From NCBI GenBank assembly GCA_023402845.1, contig JAEYFP010000055.1:17599-81598 (forward strand): DNA of 64,000 nt. The letters run 5' to 3'. Position numbers and translations under genes: made by a program. This DNA comes from Bacillota bacterium (GTDB taxonomy: Bacteria; Bacillota; Clostridia; Lachnospirales; Lachnospiraceae). Position 1 is the first letter of the stretch. Each line of letters starts with the position of its first letter. Under the pieces are notes generated by a model, which made no database searches, was not told the origin of the DNA, and saw only the letters and a list, made by a program, of their open reading frames with translations. Below, in pieces: positions 26,166 to 34,547 of the stretch.

Positions 26166-27581
26166 CTATGTATAGATGCCAAAAAAGAAAAGATGGATAC
26201 AATCCCTGGCATCTGTAATTTTTAAGACAAGCTCCTTCGTCTCAATTGCCGGAAAAGACACGATTTTCTTGTAACCAACTGTCGTCCCTCGATTAATCAG
26301 GCCTTGTCTTGCGTCCGTTTCCGCCCACAGCTCAAATTGTTCAATACGCTGACTGTATGCAATATTCTCCATTAACACAACCCTTGATATTTTAACTTTT
26401 TGTGGAAATCTAACGAGCAGTGTAAGTTCGCTTTCTCCCTCTTTCGTGCTATACAGGCAATCGTATTCGTTCCGCCTTGCCGGATCCAGGGAATCACTCT
26501 GCCCGTCTGTGTAAAGCATCCCCTTCAGCAGCAGATTTTCCGCGTAGGTGCTTTTGATATAGTCTCCAAGTTCCTTGAGCCTTCTTACATCGTTTTGATG
26601 AAGAAGACCGGCTTTTGTAGGCGGAATATTTAATAAGAATGTGGCGTTTCCGCCGACTGACCGCTCATAGACAGCAGCCAGCTCCTTCAGCGTTTTTACC
26701 TGCTCATCCTCACTCTCATGATAAAACCAGCCGGGTCTGATGGAGGTATTTACCTCTGACGGATACCAGATCAACTCTGTTTCCGCTTGAAGTCGTACCC
26801 TGCTTCCCAAATCCAGCTCGTCACTTTTTATATTTTGCATACGAAAGGACACCTCATCCTTCTGCTGACTTTTCTCGGCCACTTTTTCCGCATCACAAAG
26901 TGCTTTGGGCACCACGCTCCATTCTGATTCTCTCGTCTTCCCCGCTTCATTTCCACACCAGCGCACATCCGGCCCGCATACACTGATACATGCCTGGGGC
27001 TGTAATTTACGTATTACGGCATAATATCGCTCCCAGTCATATTGCTGCCGTTTTCCCTCCTGATTCTCCCCGCAGGCACCATCCAGCCATACACAGAATA
27101 CCGGTCCGTATCCGGTAAGCAGTTCTGTCAGCTGATTCACAAAATAATCATCGTAAACTGCTCCTTGTCCGTAGGAAGGATGATTGCGGTCCCATGGAGA
27201 CAGGTAAATGCCAAAAGCAAGTCCTTCCCTATGCAGTGCGTCCGACACCTCTCTTACGATGTCACCCGCACCGTTTTTATAAGGACTGGCTGCGACCGTA
27301 TGCGTTGTATAACTGCTCGGCCACAGGCAGAAGCCGTCATGATGCTTACATGTTAAGATCGCGCCTGTCATGCCGGCTGTCTTAATCGCATGCACCCACT
27401 GATTTGCATCCATTTTTTCGGGATGAAACAGTTGCGGACTTTCTGTCCCGTCTCCCCACTCCGTGTCCGTAAATGTGTTAATTGTAAAATGAAAGAACCC
27501 ATAAAATTCCATTTTTTGATGTGTAAGCTGTCTTGCGTGCGGAACGATGGAAGCATACTCTGCATCTCTGTTTTTTCTCAT
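26166..27581 (-). CDS. GH29 alpha-L-fucosidase, cytoplasmic
   Basis: A 471-aa GH29 enzyme. The catalytic barrel (residues 1-330) shows FGFFHFTINTF-like GFFHFTINTFTD, CKHHDGFCLWPS, YLSPWDRNH and the nucleophile region FCVWLDGACGE (Asp near residue 167). The last about 110 residues are a beta-sandwich of the kind that follows GH29 domains. The lack of a dedicated distal acid/base motif and the overall pattern suit the GH29-B group acting on alpha-1,3/4-linked fucose, but this is tentative. There is no signal peptide, so it works on imported oligosaccharide. It sits 5 nt after the permease gene and 53 nt before the phosphorylase. Confidence 0.9.
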   Translation of the reverse strand: MRKNRDAEYASIVPHARQLTHQKMEFYGFFHFTINTFTDTEWGDGTESPQLFHPEKMDANQWVHAIKTAGMTGAILTCKHHDGFCLWPSSYTTHTVAASPYKNGAGDIVREVSDALHREGLAFGIYLSPWDRNHPSYGQGAVYDDYFVNQLTELLTGYGPVFCVWLDGACGENQEGKRQQYDWERYYAVIRKLQPQACISVCGPDVRWCGNEAGKTRESEWSVVPKALCDAEKVAEKSQQKDEVSFRMQNIKSDELDLGSRVRLQAETELIWYPSEVNTSIRPGWFYHESEDEQVKTLKELAAVYERSVGGNATFLLNIPPTKAGLLHQNDVRRLKELGDYIKSTYAENLLLKGMLYTDGQSDSLDPARRNEYDCLYSTKEGESELTLLVRFPQKVKISRVVLMENIAYSQRIEQFELWAETDARQGLINRGTTVGYKKIVSFPAIETKELVLKITDARDCIHLFFFGIYT

Positions 27582-27585
27582 ACTG

Positions 27586-28434
27586 TCACCCCTTCAAACC
27601 GCCGACGCTGATGCCTGCCAGCAATTGCTTTTGTCCAATCAGATAGATCATGACAGTTGGGATCAGAACGATGATCAAGCCCGCAAACAACGCACCCCAG
27701 TCGGTGGCATACTTTTGCACCTCGAACAGATTCGCAAGGCCGATCGGCAATGTCTTTTTGGTTTCGTCAGTCAAAATAACGAGCGCAAGCGGATATTCAT
27801 TCCAGAAGCCCATTGCTGTCAGCATCGTGATCGTCACAATGCCGGGCCTGCACAGAGGCATCACGATCCTTAACAAAATACTCAGATTGTTTGCCCCATC
27901 AATTCTGGCCGCCTCCTCATAACCAGTTGACAGCGACTGGATAAAGCCCTGCAGCGTAAATATCGCAAACGGAAACTGCATGACCGCATATACAAGCGAA
28001 ATGACCACACGGTTATTCAGTCCGTTAACTGCCTGCAGTTCCAAAAACAACGGAATCATAATATAGGTTGGCTGTAAAAAGATGCATGCCATATACAGCG
28101 TTGTCACCGCCTTAGAGCCTTTAAAAGTATAACGCGCCAGCACATAGGCAGCCGGAACAACAAAAACAAGCAAGATCACGGTGGACAGCACAACAATGAA
28201 AATCGAATTTAAAAAATACGCTGCCATATTTGCTTTTTCTATAGCGTTACTATAATTTTCAAAATGAATTCCCTGCGGCAGGGCATACGGATCGGTCAGA
28301 TATTCCGTATTTGTTTTAAATGAAGAGATAATATTCCATACAAACGGATATAAAAATACAACGGTTACCAGCAGTAAAAAAATACGAAGAATCCAATTGG
28401 ACAAACCGCGCTTTAATTGATCTTTATTCATCAC
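27586..28434 (-). CDS. Carbohydrate ABC transporter permease, MalG type
   Basis: A 282-aa inner-membrane permease with six membrane helices. The cytoplasmic EAA loop is EEAARIDGANNLSILLRIV (about residues 185-203), where the shared ATPase docks. Located 9 nt after the MalF-type permease gene. No ATPase gene is in the locus, so a multi-sugar ATPase (MsmK/MsiK type) encoded elsewhere is expected to power it, as is common for CUT1 systems of Firmicutes. Confidence 0.94.
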   Translation of the reverse strand: MMNKDQLKRGLSNWILRIFLLLVTVVFLYPFVWNIISSFKTNTEYLTDPYALPQGIHFENYSNAIEKANMAAYFLNSIFIVVLSTVILLVFVVPAAYVLARYTFKGSKAVTTLYMACIFLQPTYIMIPLFLELQAVNGLNNRVVISLVYAVMQFPFAIFTLQGFIQSLSTGYEEAARIDGANNLSILLRIVMPLCRPGIVTITMLTAMGFWNEYPLALVILTDETKKTLPIGLANLFEVQKYATDWGALFAGLIIVLIPTVMIYLIGQKQLLAGISVGGLKG

Positions 28435-28443
28435 TTTGCCCTC

Positions 28444-29322
28444 CTACTCTTTCCTGCCTGTGATGCGCCTTGACAGCATCGCGAGCAAAATGGCCAGCGC
28501 AAGCGTAAACATCGCGATTGCCATAGCATAGCCGAAATTTGCGTTCCTCATACCCTGTGTATACATATATTGCAGCAAAACGGACGAGGCCCCGTTCGGC
28601 CCTCCCGCCGTCATAACGTTGGACAGCGTAAAGCTTAGATTGATCGTCCCTGACAGTGACAGCACATAGGTAATTCCGATTGTATTCTTTAATAAGGGAA
28701 CCGTAATATAAAAGAATTTCTGGGAGGAGGATACCCCGTCTATATCGGCCGCTTCGTATATCTCCTGTGAAATACCGTCAATTGAGGCAATATACATCAC
28801 CATATAATATCCGGCTGCCTGCCAGATCAGCGCCGCCGCTATACACCAAAGCGCAGTCTTGCTTTCTCCGAGCCATGCATGCTGAAATTGCTCCAGATGA
28901 ACAAGTTCAAGCAAGTGGTTTAAAATTCCTTTGGTCGGATTAAATACAAAGGACCAGACGATCCCTACAATTGTCAGGGAAATCACACTCGGAAAGAAAA
29001 ATACCGCCCTGTAAAAAGCCTTTTCCCTCAATCTGCTTTTTGTCAGCAAAAAAGCAAAAATCAAGCTGAAAAACAGCGTAACGACCGGTACGACTGCCAT
29101 CAGTTTCACCGTATTTTTCAGCGCTAAAAGAAACAGTTTATCCCGAAACAGATACCGATAATTCTCAAGCCCTATAAATTTACTGTTAAAACCTACATTC
29201 AGAGCCGTGGAATCCGTAAAAGAAAGATAGACGGCATTGATCATGGGAATTACCATGAACAGCAGGGTCAATAATAATACGGGCAGAATACAGGCCGCTA
29301 TAAATAGTTTTGGTTTTTTCAC
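28444..29322 (-). CDS. Carbohydrate ABC transporter permease, MalF type
   Basis: A 292-aa CUT1-family permease with six membrane helices and the EAA loop EIYEAADIDGVSSSQKFF (about residues 190-207). It is the first gene after an intra-operon terminator that separates it from the binding-protein gene. The start has a GGAGGAAC site. Together with the MalG-type partner it should form the heterodimeric channel of an oligosaccharide importer. Confidence 0.94.
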   Translation of the reverse strand: MKKPKLFIAACILPVLLLTLLFMVIPMINAVYLSFTDSTALNVGFNSKFIGLENYRYLFRDKLFLLALKNTVKLMAVVPVVTLFFSLIFAFLLTKSRLREKAFYRAVFFFPSVISLTIVGIVWSFVFNPTKGILNHLLELVHLEQFQHAWLGESKTALWCIAAALIWQAAGYYMVMYIASIDGISQEIYEAADIDGVSSSQKFFYITVPLLKNTIGITYVLSLSGTINLSFTLSNVMTAGGPNGASSVLLQYMYTQGMRNANFGYAMAIAMFTLALAILLAMLSRRITGRKE

Positions 29323-29369
29323 AATAATTGTTCCTCCGGTCCTTCACAGGAAATTCTCCTGTCTTTCTT

Positions 29370-29419
29370 AAAAAACAGGGCTGTTGTGAAAGGGAATTCC
29401 TTTCCTCCACCACAGCCCT
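29370..29419 (-). terminator. Intra-operon terminator between binding protein and permeases
   Basis: On the minus strand AGGGCTGTGGTG (29408-29419) pairs with CACAACAGCCCT (29377-29388), enclosing a second small hairpin, and is followed by six U residues (29370-29375). Partial termination here would give an excess of binding-protein mRNA over permease mRNA. Confidence 0.8.
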
Positions 29420-29455
29420 ACCTTTATCATATCTCACTCTATGGATGTATTCATT

Positions 29456-30901
29456 TTATTCCTGTTCGGCGGCTCTGTCCTGCCGAACCTGTGCGAATGC
29501 CGCTTCCACGCTTTCCGCCCATTCTTCGGCGGTCATTTCTCCGTTCATAACAGAAGTGATAGGATTGAATACTTCATCACTGATGTTGATCTTGGAATTG
29601 GATGGCAGTGCTTCAAAATTCATGATCAATGATTTTGTATTTTCCTGATCATAGATTCCATACATATTATAAGTAGCTTCCGAAATATAGTCTTTTGCAA
29701 GCTCTCTTCCTGTCTTTGTCGCATAAACACTGCCGGCGTTCTCCGCAAATAGAGCTACGGACTCATCACTGTATAAAAAGCGCAGGAACTCCTTTGCAAG
29801 CTCAGGATTCTTTGCCTGTGCGGGAATCGAGAACTGTTCACAACTGTCCAGCACGTAAGCAGTATCCCCAGTCTTTAAAGTCGGGACTGCCGTCATTGCA
29901 AATTCAAAGCCATCCTCTCTTGGTGCATCTGCCATTTCACTTTCCATCCAGGTGCCGTTTGTAATAAACGCTGCTTTTCCCAGCATCATTTCTGACTGGG
30001 ATTCCGTATGGTTCATACCCACTGTACCCTTTAACAGATATCCCTTAGCCGAAATATCTGCGATTTCCTGCAATACCGAAAGTACAATCGGATTATTGAA
30101 GGAGCCTTCCTCATAGGAGCAGATTGCATCGATGGCCTCCATACCGCCTGCGGAAGCAATTGCCGGCCACAGCATTTCCTCCAGATATCCCGGATAGATC
30201 CCCTGATAAGTAAACAGAGATCTTCCGTCCGCCTGCACGGTATCGCCGAGTGCAAAGAATTCATCCCATGTTTCAGGAACTGTCCAGCCTTTTTCGTCAA
30301 AAACTGTTTTGTTATAAATCAAGCCCTGCGGTCCTGTGTTAAACGGAGCCAGGTAGATTTTATCATCCCCATAGGGCGCACATTTAGCACTTTCCAAAAG
30401 ACCGTCCTTGATATCGTCTTTCAAAGGATTGGTGCCTGCATAATTATCCCCTTCAAACACATCGGTAATATCCAGCAGAGCCTTTTCCTTGATCATGGAC
30501 AAAATCAAACCGTCCTCCTGCTTATCGTTGAGAGAAATAAAGTCGGGCGCATTTCCCGCTACGATCTGCGGCCTGATAATATCGGCAATCGTCGGACTGA
30601 TTGTCATATTCACCTTGACACCCGGATTCTTTTCTTCAAATGCGGCTACTACTGCATTCCAGTATGCATCACCGAAACCTCCCTGGAATATTGCAATATT
30701 AAGCGTCTGCTCTCCGTTTTCATCAATCGTGGCTTTTTCATCACTCGTTTCTTCGGTGCTGTCCGCCTCGTCTGTTTCTCCGTTCTGAACCTCCTGCGTT
30801 TCTGAAACGGCTTCCGCATCACTCTGACTCTGTGAGGAACAGCCGATCAAACTAAGTACCATACCCGTCACAAGCAATCCTGATAATAGTTTCTTTCTCA
30901 T
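29456..30901 (-). CDS. Oligosaccharide-binding lipoprotein of the ABC importer
   Basis: A 481-aa extracellular solute-binding protein of family 1. A lipoprotein signal peptide ends in LSLIGCSS (lipid-modified Cys near residue 21), followed by an acidic Ser/Glu/Thr linker to about residue 65. The fold is the two-lobed periplasmic-binding type, with landmarks NIAIFQGGFGDAYWNAVV and GPQGLIYNKTVFDEKGW. It is the first gene of the operon and lies opposite the YesM/YesN regulators. The ligand is expected to be a fucosylated mucin- or milk-type oligosaccharide because of the linked enzymes, but a dietary galactoside is possible. Confidence 0.93.
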   Translation of the reverse strand: MRKKLLSGLLVTGMVLSLIGCSSQSQSDAEAVSETQEVQNGETDEADSTEETSDEKATIDENGEQTLNIAIFQGGFGDAYWNAVVAAFEEKNPGVKVNMTISPTIADIIRPQIVAGNAPDFISLNDKQEDGLILSMIKEKALLDITDVFEGDNYAGTNPLKDDIKDGLLESAKCAPYGDDKIYLAPFNTGPQGLIYNKTVFDEKGWTVPETWDEFFALGDTVQADGRSLFTYQGIYPGYLEEMLWPAIASAGGMEAIDAICSYEEGSFNNPIVLSVLQEIADISAKGYLLKGTVGMNHTESQSEMMLGKAAFITNGTWMESEMADAPREDGFEFAMTAVPTLKTGDTAYVLDSCEQFSIPAQAKNPELAKEFLRFLYSDESVALFAENAGSVYATKTGRELAKDYISEATYNMYGIYDQENTKSLIMNFEALPSNSKINISDEVFNPITSVMNGEMTAEEWAESVEAAFAQVRQDRAAEQE

Positions 30902-31201
30902 AAATAACCTCCATTCTATCGTATTTAGAAATTGTTCCGTTCAAATTACTGTATTCTGCCGGCTTTCATCAGCAACCTGATACTTCAATTATAAAGAGCC
31001 TCAACCCATTTGTACATTTACGATTCCTGTCAAAATTATGGACGATTTCTTCCCTGTCTTTATTTTTGCAGAAAATACAACGATTTGATATGGACTATTT
31101 TGACATTCCTATAGACAGAATCATACTCCTTTCAGTTCATCTGGTATTTTTTTGCTAATTCATATAAAATAGAAGGGAGTTTAAAAGAAAGGAGCCCCGC
31201 C
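30902..31201. promoter_or_regulatory. Divergent control region of the glycan locus
   Basis: This 300-bp gap separates the importer operon (minus) from the two-component genes (plus). On the minus strand a TATAAT box (30988-30993) has only a weak -35 (TGTACA, 31011-31016), as expected for an activator-dependent promoter. On the plus strand TTGACA (31100-31105) and CATACT (31122-31127) form a better constitutive promoter for yesM, 75 nt before the start. The span 31017-31099 is the likely place for response-regulator binding. Confidence 0.5.
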
Positions 31202-32932
31202 ATGAAATGTTTTCGCAAAATCAGTTTAAAGCAACGGCTGGTTATTACCTTTCTCCTTGTCTCCATTCTTCCGCTTCTCTTTATCAGCCTTTACAGCTAC
31301 CGGACTAATTCCGCGACCGTAAAAAGAAAAATTTCCACATCGACCGCCCAGCTTCTTGCACTCGTCAATACAAATATGATGACAGAAATCGAGAAATATC
31401 AGTATCTGTGCGGTTCCATCTGTGTAAATGAGGATATTCAGAATGCTTTGCTTATGGAAAATATCACAACCGCTGAAAAAAATAAAATTATGCTGCATAT
31501 TCAGGATCTGGTCAGAACGAAGATTATCTACCCTGCTCAGGCAAAAAACATCACGATTTTAGATAAGGACAGCAGCATTTTTTATTCGCTTGGCTATGAC
31601 GGCTTTTATGAATCGGACGTCGAAGCCATTTTAGACAATATCAATTCTTCCGAGCTGGACAGCTGGAACTATGTGGTGACCTATCGTTCCCGCGATATTC
31701 TCGTTCTCGGGCGAAAAATATTCAATCGCTACAACACTTCTCAGGTGCTTGGCTACACGCTGATTTCAATCGACGAACAGCTTTTTTCCAAGACCGTACT
31801 GGAACCGGTCAACCTGCAAAACGGTTCCAATATTTTTTTTATGGATTCCAATGGAATTGTCCTTTCCTCATGGGATAGAAGTGTTCCCCTGGGAAAAAAA
31901 TTTGCAGCTCCTGATTTAATCAGAAGCATTAATCGGATCAATCAAAAGGAGGGCGCCTTTACACTGGAAATAGACGGAAAGCAGCATCTTGTCAATTACA
32001 GCTATAACCGGGAAATTGACAAATTTTTTGTGTCAGTCATTCCATACTCCTATATCAACTCCGAAGCAAATGCGGCGGCTAAAGATTTTGCACTTACTAC
32101 AGCCCTTGTACTTGGTATCTGCTGCACTGTTATTCTATTTATTTACATGAGTATTTCTCTTCCAATTAAAAAAATGATCCGCATCTGCCAAGATATTTCC
32201 CTTGGCAATCTGGATGTGCGGATCAACGACAGCAGCCATGACGAACTGTCCTACCTGTCTTATAATATTGATTCTATGGTGGAAAAAATACAGGGACTGC
32301 TGATTGCGCAAAAGGAACACGAAGAAAAAAAACGGGAGGTTGAACTGCAGATGCTGCAATATCAGATCAATCCGCATTTTCTGTTCAACACGCTGAATGC
32401 CTTAAAGCTTGTTGCAAATATGAATGAAGATTTTGTTGTGAGTGACGGTATCCGCTCCCTCAGTGAGCTTTTGAAAAATACACTTGTTAATAAGCAGGAA
32501 TTTATTACAATCGAAGAAGAACTGAATAATTTAAAACACTATCTGTCTATCATGAAAATTCGTTATGCAGGCAATTTCAATGTTACGTATGATATTGATG
32601 AATCTCTTTTATTGTGTCAGATTCCAAAGCTTATCCTTCAGCCTCTGGCAGAAAACTCTGTGCTTCATGGCTCAAAAAATGACGGCACAATTCTTAAAAT
32701 CGTTGTACAATGTCATTGTGAGAACGATACGATTCTGTTTACGCTTTCAGACGACGGAAAAGGGTTTTTAACAGGTTCGGAAAACAACAGCCCGCTGTTA
32801 AAAGGCATCGGAACGAGCAATGTCAACGACCGCATCCACTTAAATTTCGGGGAAGAATACGGACTGGCCATTGCCAGCACACCCGGCGAAGGAACGGTAT
32901 GTATTTTAAAAATACCGAAAATAACTGTTTAA
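31202..32932 (+). CDS. YesM-type sensor histidine kinase
   Basis: A 576-aa kinase. Membrane helices at about residues 13-30 and 292-315 flank an extracellular dCache-type sensor. A HAMP linker follows (SLPIKKMIRICQDIS), then the His_kinase domain with the phospho-acceptor in QINPHFLFNTL (near residue 392) and the ATPase domain (LAENSVLHG, SDDGKGF, GIGTSNVNDRI). AAAGGAG precedes the ATG. The family senses carbohydrates or their transport state. The cognate regulator gene follows by 16 nt, and the divergent importer operon is the obvious target. Confidence 0.94.
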   Translation: MKCFRKISLKQRLVITFLLVSILPLLFISLYSYRTNSATVKRKISTSTAQLLALVNTNMMTEIEKYQYLCGSICVNEDIQNALLMENITTAEKNKIMLHIQDLVRTKIIYPAQAKNITILDKDSSIFYSLGYDGFYESDVEAILDNINSSELDSWNYVVTYRSRDILVLGRKIFNRYNTSQVLGYTLISIDEQLFSKTVLEPVNLQNGSNIFFMDSNGIVLSSWDRSVPLGKKFAAPDLIRSINRINQKEGAFTLEIDGKQHLVNYSYNREIDKFFVSVIPYSYINSEANAAAKDFALTTALVLGICCTVILFIYMSISLPIKKMIRICQDISLGNLDVRINDSSHDELSYLSYNIDSMVEKIQGLLIAQKEHEEKKREVELQMLQYQINPHFLFNTLNALKLVANMNEDFVVSDGIRSLSELLKNTLVNKQEFITIEEELNNLKHYLSIMKIRYAGNFNVTYDIDESLLLCQIPKLILQPLAENSVLHGSKNDGTILKIVVQCHCENDTILFTLSDDGKGFLTGSENNSPLLKGIGTSNVNDRIHLNFGEEYGLAIASTPGEGTVCILKIPKITV

Positions 32933-32948
32933 TCGGGAGAATACACGT

Positions 32949-34547
32949 ATGTATCAAGTATTGATTGTTGATGATGAGCCGATTGTAAAAATCGCTCTGA
33001 GATCTGTAATTAATTGGAATCTATATGGCTATTCCATCTGTGCCACAGCCTCAGATGGGAAGGAAGCGCTCGCCCTTGTCGATCAGCACACTCCCGATCT
33101 TGTCATCACGGACTTAAAAATGCCGGTTATGGATGGCATTTCACTCATCAGAGCACTTAAGGAACAACAGTTTAAGGGTGAAATATTGGTGATCAGCAAT
33201 TATGATGATTTTGAATCTGTCCGCTCTGCTCTCGTTCTCGGCGCCGCAGATTATATTCTAAAGGTGAGTATCGAGGAAGAAAATCTGACAAAGCAATTAA
33301 AAGCGATTACAGAGCGCTTGGATACCCGTTTCAGCATTACGGACGTCTCCCGTGAACAGGAACAGAAAAAATACGAGAAAATGCAGTTTCATCAACAGCT
33401 TAAGGAATTTCTTGAGGATCCCCAATATACGGTCGGCATGCTTTTAGAAAACAGTCCTTCCTGCGCCGCAGAAGGGGATGCAGTCTTCACCGCCTTTTAT
33501 TTGGATTTTCCGGCAAAAAAAAGTTCCCCGGATAAAAAATTTTCTAATACACTTGTTTATAACAGCTTGAAGGAAGTTCTGGACGAGGTTCCCGGAAAGG
33601 AGATTTTATTTCTTTCCCAGAGCACCGTATTAATTTTTTTTCCGACCTTCTGCACGGAAAACTGCAATTCCTTTCTGCATGCGCTGGGACAAAAGCTTCT
33701 CTCCATTTTTGAGCTGTATTTATCCGTTTCTCCAACTGTCATTTTTCAGGAGGATATCCATGGCTATCAGTCTTTGAAACAATGGTATACCGAATTCTTG
33801 CATATTATGACTCTGAACTTTTATGAACCGCTGAAACTTCTCCATGCAGACGGCTTTCAGCCAATCCACTATATGAGTTTTCTCTACTATAAGGACTTCG
33901 TAAATCTGATACAGAACAACCGGATGGCACAGTTCGCGGACAGCGTCGAAAAAATTGCGGACATTATCGGGACATGCCGAACGCTTCATGTTTATCCTGA
34001 AATCTTAAAAACTTTTTTTACAAAGTCCTTAGATCTGCTGGAATACTTAAACTATTCTCCTTCCATTGAAATCCATGACTATTTACTGGATTTAAAGGAA
34101 GGAATTCAGACGTGCGAAAACGCTCCGGAGCTTTCCCGCCTCGTGACACTTGCAGCGGAGGCGGTCTTCTCTCCTCCTCTTTCCATCGTCCGGACGGATT
34201 TGACACACCTCAAGGCAGAAACACAAAAAGCGATGGAATACATCAATACGCATTACGGCAAACGAATTGCCCTAAGCGCTATTGCGGAAACTGTTAATTT
34301 GAGTGCAAGCTACTTATGCCGTCTGTTTAAGTCCGAAGTCGGCATGAGCATCACAGGCTATCTCAATCAGGTCCGCATGGAAAAAGCAGGTTTCCTTTTG
34401 CGCACAAGCAACATCAATGTCTACATGAAAGAAATCTCTGCGGCCGTCGGCATCGAGGACCAGTTATATTTCAGCCGTATTTTCAAAAAATATTACGGAA
34501 TTTCACCCTCCGAATACCGAACAAAGCATGATCCCGCCTCTAGATAA
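32949..34547 (+). CDS. YesN-type response regulator, AraC output
   Basis: A 532-aa regulator. The receiver domain occupies residues 1-120, with acidic pocket VDDEP and phosphorylation aspartate in VITDLKMPVMDG (near residue 54). A variable middle region spans about 130-420, and a C-terminal AraC/XylS double helix-turn-helix runs from about 430 to 530 (ALSAIAETVNLSASYLCRLF and FSRIFKKYYGISPSEYR). Its 3' end overlaps the convergent CoA-disulfide reductase gene by 8 nt. It should activate the binding-protein/permease/fucosidase/phosphorylase operon. Confidence 0.94.
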   Translation: MYQVLIVDDEPIVKIALRSVINWNLYGYSICATASDGKEALALVDQHTPDLVITDLKMPVMDGISLIRALKEQQFKGEILVISNYDDFESVRSALVLGAADYILKVSIEEENLTKQLKAITERLDTRFSITDVSREQEQKKYEKMQFHQQLKEFLEDPQYTVGMLLENSPSCAAEGDAVFTAFYLDFPAKKSSPDKKFSNTLVYNSLKEVLDEVPGKEILFLSQSTVLIFFPTFCTENCNSFLHALGQKLLSIFELYLSVSPTVIFQEDIHGYQSLKQWYTEFLHIMTLNFYEPLKLLHADGFQPIHYMSFLYYKDFVNLIQNNRMAQFADSVEKIADIIGTCRTLHVYPEILKTFFTKSLDLLEYLNYSPSIEIHDYLLDLKEGIQTCENAPELSRLVTLAAEAVFSPPLSIVRTDLTHLKAETQKAMEYINTHYGKRIALSAIAETVNLSASYLCRLFKSEVGMSITGYLNQVRMEKAGFLLRTSNINVYMKEISAAVGIEDQLYFSRIFKKYYGISPSEYRTKHDPASR

